Below the pieces are notes generated by a model that made no database searches, was not told the DNA's origin, and was given only the letters and a program-made list of their open reading frames with translations. Positions 51,607-63,450 of a stretch of 63,450 bases of DNA are shown piece after piece; the first letter of the stretch is position 1; each line of letters starts with the position of its first letter. The stretch comes from Mesostigma viride (lineage: Eukaryota > Streptophyta > Mesostigmatophyceae > Mesostigmatales > Mesostigmataceae). The stretch spans positions 412,501-475,950 of the forward strand of contig RPFO01000764.1 in the NCBI GenBank assembly GCA_009746045.1. The letters run 5' to 3'. The translations under genes and the position numbers were made by a program.

Positions 51607-54424
51607 CGTAAGCAGACCTGCTTTCATGCATTCCACGTCAGACACCGTTGGTACTTACCAATAGCTAATCAGAATATACCAGAATGTGGTGGGGAGCTCC
51701 CATGCATACATGGGAGTAAGGGGGGGCTTACATGCGTGCTAGGGTCGTGGGGTGGCTGCCATGCATGCGTGGGTTGGTGGAGTGGCTGGCAGCATGCGTA
51801 GGTTGTGGAGTGGCTGGCAGCATGCGTAGGTTTGTGGGGTGGCTGGCATGCATGCAAGGGTGTGGGGGATGCTGGCATGTGTGCGTGGGTTTGTGGGGTG
51901 AAGATTAATCGTTACTGGAGGTACCGTTGGCACTTACCAATAGCCAATCAAAAGATACCATCCAATAGTCCCCACGACAGCTCCCAGTTCCAAATGAAGA
52001 TCTGCACATACAGGGAACGCCCACATCACAGCACATGACCACAGGCATGTGAGGGAAATAAAAATAAACCGTGTCAACTTTTCTTATGCACATAAGTGAC
52101 CCCCAAAATGCAGTTGTAAATGATGCATTCCAAAACAATATGGCACCCACCTGGCCTGCAAATGGCGACAACGAGGCGTTCATGGCCATTAATGGCCACT
52201 TCTGCCACCATCACAATTGCCGCTATGAAACTTCCAACGGCAACGTCGCAGAATTCCCGCGTGCGGGCCATCTCGAGCGCCGTCGTGAGGACACCCCAAA
52301 GCAGGTCGAGTAGAAACCCCGCATGGCATGAATATGGCCTGCGTGCCGACCTTCTCAAGCGCCATCATGAGCACACCCCAAAGCAAGTCGTGTAGCAACC
52401 CCGCCATGAAAACGACGTGCATCGGCGACATGACCACACCTGCATGGACACCCACACTGATACACGAAAGCATTTAACATGTTGCACAAAGGTACGCTAG
52501 CATCCTAGATGCACGAACAAAAGGAGTTGACACAAACAAATGCACCACTCCTAACTTGTTTCATCCCAATATAATACATGGCAACAACAAAACTGCTGCA
52601 ATGCCCACCTGCGCCGCCAAAGTCTGGCCCCTCCCCTTCAGGATGCCCAAGAAGCCCCACCAGAATCGCGATGCACACCAGCGCAACCACCACGCGGCGT
52701 ACGAATCTGCCATGTTGGCTGAAATCCAGCACACCGACCAACACAAAAATATTCAAGGCAGTCCATGCATTTGAAAACACACACTAATAAGTTGCCATCA
52801 TTTCCCCCAGGGATCACCACTTCAAGTACTAAAGGTGGTGGCATGGCCAATTTTACTAACTGCTGGCTAAACACGCCCACCAACAAGTGCAGAAACTGAA
52901 TAAAGCACTGAACATTTCAGCAGCATTTCCCCTAGGGAACTCCATGACTAGAGAAGAAAATAAAAAACACCATATGCCCCAACAGTTCCTTGAATGACCA
53001 ACATATTTCGTTACCTGAAATCCACCAACCAAAAATTGAAAGCCGCCAACATTCTCTTTATACGACAGCTCTCCTGTTCCTGTGCGGCAAAAAGAAATGG
53101 TGAACATGGCAAGCAAGAGAGGCAAATCAATTCAGCACAGCCACCCCATTAGAGTTGTGGTGAAAAACAATTCCGGCATAGCTTGCGCGACGCAACAGTG
53201 GCCACAACAATACAACACCCTGAATGCCAGCCCCCACCGCGTCTTATCCAGGGGGGGAGTTGAAAATTTCGGCAGCATTTCCCCTAGGAAAATGGAATCC
53301 CGGGAGATCATTCCAGCGCCATGCCGCCTAGGCTACTCCGCAATGCACGGCCGGGGCAACAGGAACGGAAAACTGGAAATCTCGCCAGCAAATTCCCATA
53401 GAATTTCCCAAAAGGATGCCTATAAAACGAAAAAACGGGAGTGCCAACAACGAGCTTATGCAAGTGTATGGACATACCAATAACTGCTTGGATGGCTGCC
53501 CTCGCGTTTTCCCTCGACTCAGTTCATCACCTAATCCAATGCAGCCAACGCTCGTGGGTGTGACCAAAATACAGAACCTCGCAATATTGTTCGGTCTGTC
53601 GAAGCACAAAATTTGCGGTTGTGTTTGCAATTATTGTGTTTGCTCAAATGCAGGATTGACGAGCGCCACACAAAATTTGCATAAGAGGCTACCGGTACCT
53701 CTACGTAGCATAGATGATCGATCTGGACTTGGCAAAACAGGTTATAATGCCGATCATCTATGCTACAGGTCGATTCTCTATGCTACAGGCGTAAAAAAAC
53801 AGGTTATTAGGCCGATCATCTATGCTACATGTCGATCATCTATGCTACAGGCCTATACACGGACTGTTTCGGAATAGCTGAGGCCACTAATACGAACCAC
53901 GCTCCACTTCGGTCTACTACAGCTGCCACACGCTAAGTGTCGGCGCTTGGTATGTGCTGTATGGAGTGGCGTGATCCACAACGTCGTTGTGGATCACGCA
54001 CTACTTTCAGTACATTACCGCGGTTTACTGGACCGAAGGTGGGTCCTCTACACAAAAGGAGGGTCCTCTATCATATAGCCCCGTTTGTTAGTAAGATGGT
54101 GGGGTGGGTCCTCTACAAGAAAGGATGGTCCTCTATATAAATGATAATACGAACCACGCTCCGCTTCGGTCTACTACAGCTGCCACACGCTAAGTGTCGG
54201 CGCTTGGTATGTGCTGTATGGAGTGGCGTGATCCACAACGTCGTTGTGGATCACGCACTACTTTCAGTACATTACCGCGGTTTACTGGACCGAAGGTGGG
54301 TCCTCTACACAAAAGGAGGGTCCTCTATCATATAGCCCCGTTTGGTGGGGTGGGTCCTCTACAAGAAAGGATGGTCCTCTATCATATAGCCCCGTTTGTT
54401 AGTAAGATGGTGGGGTGGGTGTCG
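51607..54424. repeat. Segmental duplication block B' (copy 2)
   Basis: Near-identical to 42379-44900, but joined directly to the AT island at 51606 with no Helitron in between. It carries an additional ~180-bp duplication at 54147-54330. Confidence 0.9.
52074..52473 (-). pseudogene. Frameshifted copy of the block-B membrane protein exon
   Basis: Same sequence as 42848-43243 except for four extra bases near 52321-52327 (CCCCGCATGGCATG against CCCCGCCATG). The duplicated hydrophobic frame is therefore split in two. Confidence 0.55.
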
Positions 54425-54554
54425 GACGGCCGAGTAGAGGTCACGGAGTAAGGAACCAATCCATGTTCGGTTTGAAACTGACCACGTGTTGTTACTGGTT
54501 GATAGAGGCGGGCCGGGTGTTCAGAGACATTGTTACGGCAAGTAACATACTGTA
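54425..54554. other. Inverted counterpart of 45075-45204
   Basis: Reverse complement of the segment at the other array start, bracketed by GGACGG on the left and CCGTCC on the right. These short inverted repeats could have mediated the flip. Confidence 0.85.
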
Positions 54555-55736
54555 CCGTCCGTCAGATTCCTCACTTTTTGCCAGCAACCGCCAAATACCT
54601 CTTGAATCGGTCCTCTCCTCGCCGTTTTCCTCGCCAATTTCCCTCGTCCGGCCCAAACGCCTAGGCCAATTTCAAGCTGAACTTGGCACGCATCGTCGTC
54701 GATAGCTACGGAGCTTAGAAACTCGGAGTTCTGGACCGTTACGCGCAGGTAACGGCCGTTTTAGTCTGTTTTACTGACTACTACTGTCGTCACGGGGTAT
54801 TTGTTTGAGTTCCCGTCTTAGAAGAGTTTGGGTGCCGGACGCTACGCGGTGACAGGCCGCTAGAAAGCCTACGGACGCGATCTGCTGAAAGATTTTGTGG
54901 AAACAAATTGTGCGTTCGGATTTTTGCGCTACTCGTGTACGGACAACGTTTGCCGGAAGAGTTTGCGGAACAATTGGGCCGACCTAAAAGTAGTATATAA
55001 GGGCAACAAGATCGGGGGCTCCGCCCCCGAACCCCCGCTACTTGGCAGATTCTGTGCCTCAACGGCTTTTTGTGCCTCAACGGCGAGTACCAGCACAGCC
55101 GTACACTCCCGCTTACACAGCCCGCCCACTAGCAAGACAGCCGAACCTGTACGGCCGGCCACAGCCTGTGATTCCATGGATTACGCCACGATTCCATGCA
55201 AACTCATGGTGCCGGACGGGTTGCTGGCCTATTTTGGGAAGCCGGTGGCTGAACCGAACCGCAACTAAACCTGGTATGTCAGCACGTCAGGTCCGTCCGT
55301 CAGATTCCTCACTTTTTGCCAGCAACCGCCAAATACCTCTTGAATCGGTCCTCTCCTCGCCGTTTTCCTCGCCAATTTCCCTCGTCCGGCCCAAACGCCT
55401 AGGCCAATTTCAAGCTGAACTTGGCACGCATCGTCGTCGATAGCTACGGAGCTTAGAAACTCGGAGTTCTGGACCGTTACGCGCAGGTAACGGCCGTTTT
55501 AGTCTGTTTTACTGACTACTACTGTCGTCACGGGGTATTTGTTTGAGTTCCCGTCTTAGAAGAGTTTGGGTGCCGGACGCTACGCGGTGACAGGCCGCTA
55601 GAAAGCCTACGGACGCGATCTGCTGAAAGATTTTGTGGAAACAAATTGTGCGTTCGGATTTTTGCGCTACTAGGGTACGGACAACGTTTGCCGGAAGAGT
55701 TTGCGGAACAATTGGCGGACCATAATCGTAGTATAA
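54555..55736 (+). repeat. Right array of 735-bp monomers (about 1.6 copies)
   Basis: One full hairpin at 55014-55028. The next promoter segment (GTAGTATAAAGGGCAACAAG, ~55729-55747) is followed not by the usual body but by the second hairpin family. Confidence 0.9.
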
Positions 55737-55768
55737 AGGGCAACAAGTTGGGGGCCCCTTCGGGGCCC
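55737..55768 (+). promoter_or_regulatory. TATA-ACAAG-hairpin module, variant 3
   Basis: After ACAAG comes GGGCCCCTTCGGGGCCC (55752-55768), a 7-bp stem with a TTC loop. The same module heads the second copy at 59851-59879, where the upstream sequence is unrelated. Confidence 0.55.
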
Positions 55769-56149
55769 GGACTTTTTGGCGCCTGAGCGGGCGATTGGCG
55801 CGTACACCCGCGGGGTGCGTCCTCGGGAACGCCGGCGCCACGCGGGGCGCGCTGCGCGAAGGGGCAGTGGCCGAAGGCGCCGAGGCGGGGGGGCCAGCGG
55901 GAGCCATAAAATTTCGGCTTCGTGCGGCCCGTCCGCAGGCGGAGCCCCCTGCTTTTCCCAGCTTCGAGCCGTTTCCTGGCACGCGCCCCATCTGAACACA
56001 TTCAGGCAAGTCATCTCGCTAAAGGTCCACTGGGACGAAATAATTACGTACATGCAAAGTCGAGGCTATGGCGGTGCAGAAAACTGATTGGTGTAGGAGC
56101 ATCGATGCATGGATTCGTTCCAAATATTGTAGGCATTTTTTATGAGTTA

Positions 56150-56295
56150 TGGCTGGGACGAGTAGGTCATGCAGCAACATCTGGGTGTAGTTCGTGGCAT
56201 GTTTCCCTACCCTTTTGGGAATGCCCTTGGGGCCAGGCCAGGTCACAATATGACGCCCTGGCCGGCCAAGCCGCTGGGGGCCTGCCAGACCAAAG
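56150..56295 (-). mobile_element. 3' fragment of the RT-type LINE
   Basis: The minus strand encodes TWPGPKGIPKRVGKHA then NYTQMLLHDLLVPA, matching the C-terminal part of the RT at 29647-31344 (TWPGPKNIPKKVGKHA). It is an internal fragment without a 3' tail, so it is a decayed copy. Confidence 0.75.
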
Positions 56296-57315
56296 TCCCT
56301 ATATGAGTGTGCTTTGGTCCCAGTATGGACACTAAACTGTTTTAGGTTAGTTTGTGGACATTACCATGCAAGGTGCAACTGGCTCCTATTGTTAGGCGCG
56401 AGTTGGACACGATTTGAGGGCTAAAAGCTAAAATTGTTTGCTGACACAGCTAGCCCGCAACACACGTAGCATAGGTGTCACACTTCATGTAGTGTTCAAG
56501 TTGGGGCATGATACAGACAATGTTTGTTCCAACTCTGATTTATTATAATGAGTTGTCTTGAGCACTTCATAATGAGATTAGCACAGCTCATTTTAAGACA
56601 CACCACCGCATCTTTATCAAACAATCCCATCCAATTCCCAACTTCACCATGGAATGGCCATCAAATGTTAGCATGTGCACGATCGCTCATGCCCACTTCA
56701 AAATCATCTTAAGAAAGACAGTTTTGTATTCGCTAACTTCTTTATAACCACCACCAGTATGATGCAACCACAGGCCCTCACTGTGACCACTGTGACCACG
56801 GGAAGGGCACGCCATCACATGCAGCCATAAATGTATCTAACGAAGCAAGGCCAGCTGGTATCCAGGCGGCATGTTGCCACCACACACGTCTCGGTTACGG
56901 CGCCGTCACCCATCTTCATGTCCCTGCAAATATGCACCCCATAACAACGTGTGACAACCCACAAGACCCCACGGTGCCCTTTTGCGGGATCGCAGGGCAT
57001 GGCAGGGCATGTGCGTGTGTACCACCCCTACCTGCCTGCCCAACGCCCCACTCCCCATGCCATAAGTTTCATGGCTCGTGCCCCAGGTCCCCTGCCCCGT
57101 CCCACCTGCCCACTGTGCCCCTGCTTGTGACTTGCCTCTGACCACATCACGTGCAGGTGGCTGAGGGCCTGCCCCATGCCCCAGTCCCCACGACCTGTGA
57201 CTCATAGCTTCAGAAAGGCTCCCCCTGCCCCCTGCCGCCAGGACCCTGCCCTCCTCCCTGTGGTGCCCCCGCTGGCTGGCTTGCCAATAATCACATCTCG
57301 TGCATGTGGCTGCCT

Positions 57316-57494
<179 letters not shown>

Positions 57495-57877
57495 GAATAT
57501 GCACCCCATAACAACATGTGACAACCCAGGGCAGGGCAGGGCAGGGCATGTGCGTATGTACCACCCCTACCTGCCTGCCCAACGCCCCACTCCCCATGGC
57601 TCGTGCCCCAGGTCCCCTGCCCTGTCCCACCTGCCCACTGTGCCCCTGCTTGTGACTTGCCTCTGACCACATCACGTGCAGGTGGCTAAGGGCCTGCCCC
57701 ATGCCCCAGTCCCCACGACCTGTGACTCATAGCTTCAGAAAGGCTCCCCCTGCCCCCTGCCGCCTGGACCCTGCCCCCCGCCCCCTCCCCCCCTCCCCCT
57801 GTCCCCATGCCCTCCTCCCTGTGGTGCCCCCGCTGGCTGGCTTGCCAATAATCACATCTCGTGCATGTGGCTGCCTT

Positions 57878-58033
<156 letters not shown>

Positions 58034-58159
58034 CCTAACCCATGCCACATACCCCACGCCCCAAGCCTCGTGCCCCATGTCCCCTGCCAGCCTGCCTGCC
58101 TACACAAGCAAAGCAAACAAACATGGCCCCGCTGGCACAATGCAAAGCACACCTGGTTG

Positions 58160-58671
58160 ATCAGGTAGCGGGCACGCCTGCACAATGAGACATCAAAAAT
58201 ACACAGCCAGCAAAGTGAAATTCAGTGTGCAAGCCAATGGGGCCTACGTTTGACAGCAAATATGATGAATCCATGTAGAAAAATATGGCACAGCACATGG
58301 TTGCCCGCCTGCACGTATAGCCCAGTAAAAATTCACGTGCAGCACAGCAGTCAACGACTCCCAAAATTGGTGCATGAGCAAGCATCCATGAGCAACCATG
58401 GGCTTTCCCTGCCCAGTCTGTTCCAGAAGAAAGCAACACGGATAACGTGGCAATGACATTCCCAAGGAGAATGAAGAGGACGCACCCCACGGATACGACA
58501 GTGGAAGACAGACTCTTGGTCCGGTATGTGCACGCTGCGACCAAGAAAATTCGTCTGGAAAAAGGGAAATTGCATAAGATGACGGTAAACGTAAATCACA
58601 TTAGATAAAAGCAGATACATTGACCACATCTTTGACACAAATCGCCATCGCCAGCGTTCGTCCCGTGCCAA
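58160..58671 (-). CDS. Putative small membrane protein (block C)
   Basis: Two overlapping minus-strand frames contain hydrophobic segments: MWSMYLLLSNVIYVYRHLM from 58671, and VVSVGCVLFILLGNVIATLS near 58490. A TTTTTCCAG acceptor at ~58555 could join them. The sequence is conserved at 63109-63412. No domain is recognised; coding status is uncertain. Confidence 0.3.
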
Positions 58672-58956
58672 GCAATCCAGCGCTCAATCCGAATTGTCTA
58701 TGGTGACACCAGACATTCGTTTGCCACGTCTTCCATGAACAGCAAAACTGATTTTACAAGGCGTGAAATACGTAAAACTGAAGAATGACGACAATGAAAC
58801 AAAACAATCTGATGACGACGTTCAATTTCCAGGTCGCTGGCTATTGTACAGCAAATGCCATAGCGACACGAACCTCTCCCACGCAGGTAGCACGGGGTTG
58901 ACGCCCCGCCAGCTCAGAAAGTTTCCTACGTACTCTTCCAATACAAACTTTTGATG

Positions 58957-58964
58957 TATAAAAG
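58957..58964 (+). promoter_or_regulatory. TATA box before a secreted-peptide frame
   Basis: TATAAAAG, ~75 bp upstream of the Met at 59034. Confidence 0.4.
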
Positions 58965-59033
58965 CCATGAATTCGCATTCCCCATCCCGATTTCACATGC
59001 TACGTCGCCCGCCATCGCCAGCCAGCAACAACT

Positions 59034-59237
59034 ATGGTTGCTTCCGCATCACGTCGCTTTGTTTCATTAACATTTTTTGCCCCGACCATGCCGCTTTTAT
59101 TATTCACGTTCACTTTACCCATTGCCACTGCCCAGCCTGGTGCGTTCGACGCGACGCTCGCCCCGCCCTGCATGCGAACTAAAATTTGGTACGGTTCGAC
59201 CGGTCCAACTGTCCCCGTTCAACCTGAACACTTCTAG
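59034..59237 (+). CDS. Putative short secreted protein, 67 aa or first exon
   Basis: MVASASRRFVSLTFF leads into a hydrophobic core (PTMPLLLFTFTLPIATAQ) that reads as a signal peptide with a likely cleavage after ATA-Q. A short Pro/Thr-rich mature part follows. A good TATA box lies upstream. The frame may continue by splicing; no family is recognised. Confidence 0.35.
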   Translation: MVASASRRFVSLTFFAPTMPLLLFTFTLPIATAQPGAFDATLAPPCMRTKIWYGSTGPTVPVQPEHF

Positions 59238-59850
59238 TCCGTATTTTTGTCAGGGTCCAAGGCTGGGGGTGCCAGCGGGAGCCCGAAAATTTCGGTTTCG
59301 TACGGCCGTTTGGCGGGCTGAGCCCCCTGCTTTTCACAGTTTCTAGCCGTTTTTTTGGCATGCTCCCCGTCTGAACACGTTCAGTTAAGTAAACTCGCAA
59401 AAATTGGCACGGAAATTGCGTGGGAAGTAGGCCGAACCGAAAATTGAACCAAAAACCCGTTCAGAAAAGTGTTCGAACTCAATTTTCGTTCAGGCTGAAC
59501 ACTCAAAATTTCCCGTTCAGTCTGAACCCTTAGTATTTGTAGTAGGATGTTTGGATAGAGATGCTTCGTCAAACAACTCAGCCCCCTGCCGTATATGCCC
59601 CCCGGCATTTCTCGCGCATTTTGCTGAATTGAGCTGACGTCATTTTCTGTTCAGAACATGTGAGACTCGATCTTAGGAGGGTGTGACGGCGTTCAGGCCG
59701 GCGGTTACGGGCCGTAACTCGCGGCTCCGCAGGATTTCAGGGATGGCGTCGCTCGATCGTGGGGTGCGATCAGGCCGTACGGTACGGCGCCCGCGGCGAT
59801 GTCAGGATGTTCGGGTTTCTCCGTTGCGCAACACGATCGTAGTTAAGTAG
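59238..59850. other. Spacer with a diverged piece of the block-C body
   Basis: 59262-59390 is a diverged copy of the 55880-55995 body (CCAGCGGGAGCC, then AAATTTCGG, then GAGCCCCCTGCTTTT). The rest shows no gene. Confidence 0.5.
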
Positions 59851-60264
59851 TTGACAAGTTGGGGGCCCCTTCGGGGCCCGGACTTTTTGGCGCCTGAGCG
59901 GGCGATTGGCGCGTACACCCGCGGGGTGCGTCCTCGGGAACGCCGGCGCCACGCGGGGCGCGCAGCGCGAAGGGGCAGTGGCCGAAGGCGCCGAGGCGGG
60001 GGGGCCAGCGGGAGCCATAAAATTTCGGCTTCGTACGGCCCGTCCGCAGGCGGAGCCCCCTGCTTTTCCCAGCTTCGAGCCGTTTCCTGGCACGCGCCCC
60101 GTCTGAACACGTTCAGGCAAGTCATCTCGCTAAAGGTCCACCGGGACGAAATAATTACGTACATGCAAATTCGAGGGTATGGCGGTGCAGAAAACTGATT
60201 GGTGTAGGAGCATCGATGCATGGATTCGTTCCAAATATTGTAGGCATTTTTTATGAGTTATGGC

Positions 60265-60405
60265 TGGGATGAGTAGGTCATCCAGCAACATCTGGGTGTA
60301 GTTCGTGGCATGTTTCCCTACCCTTTTGGGAATGCCCTTGGGGCCAGGCCAGGTCAGAATATGCCGCCCTGGCCGGCCAAGCCGCTGGGGGCCTGACAGA
60401 CCATA
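60265..60405 (-). mobile_element. 3' fragment of the RT-type LINE (copy in block C')
   Basis: Same fragment as 56150-56295 with a few substitutions, so the LINE piece predates the block duplication. Confidence 0.7.
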
Positions 60406-61472
60406 TACAAGTCCCTATATGAGTGTGCTTTGGTCCCAGTATGGACACTAAACGGTTTTAGGTTAGTTTGTGGACATTACCATGCAAGGTGCAACTGGCT
60501 CCTATTGTTAGGCGCGAGTTGGACACGATTTGAGGGCTAAAAGCTAAAACTGTTTGCTGACACTGCTAGCCCGCAACACACGTAGCGTAGGTGTCACACT
60601 TCATGTAGTGTTAAAGTTGGGGCATGATGCAGACAATGTTTGTTCCAACTCTGATTTATTATAATGAGTTGTCTTGAGCACTTCATAATGAGATTAGCAC
60701 AGCTCATTTTAAGACACACCACCGCATCTTTATCAAACAATCCCATCCAATTCCCAACTTCACCATGGAATGGCCATCAAATGTTAGCATGTGCACGATC
60801 GCTCATGCCCACTTAAAAATCACCTTAAGAAAGAAAGTTATGTATTCGCTAACTTCTTTATAACCACCACCAGTATGGGGCAACCACAGGCCCTCACTGT
60901 GACCACTGTGACCACCGCAAGGGCACGCCATCACATGCAGCCATAAATGTATCTAACGAAGCAAGGCCAGCTGGTATCCAGGCGGCATGTTGCCACCACA
61001 CACGTCTCGGTTTCGGCGCGGTCACCCATCTTCATGTCCCTGCAAATATGCACCCCATAACAACGTGTGACAACCCACAAGACCCCACGGTGCCCTTTTG
61101 CGGGATCGCAGGGCATGGCAGGGCATGTGCGTGTGTACCACCCCTACCTGCCTGCCCAACGCCCCACTCCCCATGCCCCAAGTTTCATGGCTCGTGCCCC
61201 AGGTCCCCTGCCCCGTCCCACCTGCCCACTGTGCCCGTGCTTGTGACTTGCCTCTGACCACATCACGTGCAGGTCCCTGAGAGCCTGCCCCATGCCCCAG
61301 TCCCCACGACCTGTGACTCGTAGCGTCAGAAAGGCTCCCCCTGCCCCCTGCCGCCTGGACCCTGCCCCCCGCCCCCTCCCCCCTTCCCCCTGTCCCCACG
61401 CCCTCCTCCCTGTGGTGCCCCCGCTGGCTGGCTTCCCAATAATCACATCTCGTGCATGTGGCTGCCTTGCTT

Positions 61473-61532
<60 letters not shown>

Positions 61533-61542
61533 GCTGGCTGGC

Positions 61543-61636
<94 letters not shown>

Positions 61637-61638
61637 AC

Positions 61639-61712
<74 letters not shown>
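61473..61712. repeat. (CTGG)n tract 3, interrupted
   Basis: About 60 units with a CGG insertion near 61530-61543 and a GGAC variant near 61634, so it is the longest and least pure tract. Confidence 0.95.
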
Positions 61713-62089
61713 TTGACCCATGCCACATACCCCACGGCCCAAGCCTCGTGCCCCATGTCCCCTGCCACCCTGCCTGCCTACACATGCAAAGGAAAGTTTC
61801 ATGGCTCGTGCCCCAGGTCCCTTGCCCCGTCCCACCTGCCCACTGTGCCCCTGCTTGTGACTTGCCTCTGACCACATCACGTGCAGGTGGCTGAGGGCCT
61901 GCCCCATGCCCCAGTCCCCACGACCTGTGACTCATAGCTTCAGAAAGGCTTCCCCTGCCCCCTGCCGCCTGGACCCTGCCCCCCGCCCCCTCCCCCTTCC
62001 CCCTGTCCCCATGCCCTCCTCCCTGTGGTGCCCCCGCTGGCTGGCTTGCCAATAATCACATCTCGTGCATGTGGCTGCCTTGCTTGCTT

Positions 62090-62239
<150 letters not shown>

Positions 62240-62571
62240 CCATGCCACATACCCCACGCCCCAAGCCTCGTGCCCCATGTCCCCAAGTTTCATGGCTCGT
62301 GCCCCAGGTCCCCTGCCCCGTCCCACCTGCCCACTGTGCCCTTGCTTGTGTCTTGCCTCTGACCACATCACGTGCAGGTGGCTGAGGGCCTGCCCCATGC
62401 CCCAGTCCCCATGACCTGTGACTCATAGCTTCAGAAAGGCTCCCCCTGCCCCCTGCCGCCTGGACCCTGCCCCCCGCCCCCTCCCCCCTTCCCCCTGTCC
62501 CCATACCCTCCTCTGTGGTGCCCCCGCTGGCTGGCTTGCCAATAATCACATCTCGTGCATGTGGCTGCCTT

Positions 62572-62622
<51 letters not shown>
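62572..62622. repeat. (CTGG)n tract 5
   Basis: About 13 units; the shortest tract in otherwise equivalent flanks. Confidence 0.95.
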
Positions 62623-62623
<1 letters not shown>

Positions 62624-63108
62624 CCTGACCCATGCCACATACCCCAAACCCCAAGCCTCGTGCCCCATGTCCCCTGCCAGCCTGCCTGTCTACACGTGCA
62701 AAGGAAACAAACATGGCCCCGCTGGCACAATGCAAAGCACACCTGGTTGATCAGGTAGCGGGCACGCCAGTGTGCAAGCCAATGGGGCCTACGTTTGACA
62801 GCAAGTATGATGAATCCATGTAGAAAAATATGGCACAACACATGGTTGCCCACCTGCACGTACAGCCCAGTAAAAATTCACGTGCAGCAAACTGTCTACC
62901 CATGCGTGAATTTGGCTTCAGCCCAGTAAAAATCTGCACAACACAAATATTGCACAGCCATTAGAGCAAGTCTAACTTTGGATATGCTGGATGGAAGCAA
63001 TATAGCACAGCATGACACACCCCTAGTTGCTCACCTTCACCCATATAGCCCAGTGAAAACCCACGTGCAAAGCAAGGCAGCTTATCACACGCAAAACCAC
63101 CATCAACG

Positions 63109-63412
63109 TCAGGAAGCACAGCAGTCAACGGCTCCCAAAATCGGTGCATGAGAAATCATCCATGAGCAATCATGGGCTTTCCCTGCCCAGTCTGTTCCAG
63201 AAGAAAGCAACACGGATAACGTGGCAATGACATTCCCAAGGAGAATGAAGAGGACGCACCCCACGGATACGACAATGGAAGACAGACTCTTCGTCCGGTA
63301 TGTGCACGCTGCGACCAAGAAAATTCGTCTGGAAAAAAGGAAATTGCATAAGATTACGGTAAACGTAAATCACATTAGATAAAAGCAGATACATTGACCA
63401 CATCTTTGACAC
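63109..63412 (-). CDS. Putative small membrane protein (block C' copy)
   Basis: Copy of the 58160-58671 frames with the same hydrophobic segments (YLLLSNVIYVYRNL, VVSVGCVLFILLGNVIATLS). Substitutions are few. Coding status is as uncertain as for the first copy. Confidence 0.3.
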
Positions 63413-63450
63413 AAATCGCCATCGCCAGCGTTCGTCCCCGTGCCAAGCCA

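Overview
The window looks like nuclear DNA of a GC-rich, intron-bearing eukaryote. The evidence is GT-AG introns, TATA-box promoters, a MYND/Sel1 protein, non-LTR retrotransposons and a multi-exon Helitron. A green alga or another unicellular protist would fit, but nothing here fixes the lineage. There are no bacterial operons, rRNA genes or CRISPR arrays.

Left third (1-18.4 kb). This part holds the host-like genes: a minus-strand coiled-coil protein running off the left edge (15-2783), a minus-strand first exon (3822-4115), a large intronless TPR/Sel1/MYND protein (6004-10164), and several weak small coding candidates (11.0, 16.0 and 16.4 kb). Between them lie 5'-truncated copies of one non-LTR retrotransposon family, one nested in another, and a long GTCC microsatellite.

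Middle (18.4-55.7 kb). This is a tandem segmental duplication. Its unit is: array of ~735-bp monomers, RPA70-like gene, AT-rich island, then a ~2.7-kb block B. In the first copy the RPA gene is truncated, an ORF1-type LINE has inserted, and ~17.8 kb is present between the AT island and block B. That extra DNA contains an autonomous minus-strand Helitron. Its 11 exons join in phase to ~3,081 codons: acidic N-terminus, zinc motif, HUH/two-tyrosine Rep, Pif1-like helicase, and two tandem USP-like cysteine-protease domains. The helicase exon is split by an RT-encoding LINE with a 12-bp target-site duplication. The largest intron holds a ~2-kb minisatellite. The second duplication copy lacks the Helitron and carries a full RPA70-like gene (49605-51093).

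Right end (55.7-63.45 kb). Two copies of a ~3-4 kb repeat carry five (CTGG)n tracts, LINE 3' fragments and a GC-hairpin leader.

The strongest candidates for something undescribed are two. First, a recurring module (TATA-like box, ACAAG, short GC stem with a 3-nt loop) heads at least three otherwise unrelated repeat families, and its stem sequence changes while pairing is kept. Second, a Helitron carries tandem USP-like proteases and lies close to RPA70 genes that are preceded by these arrays.
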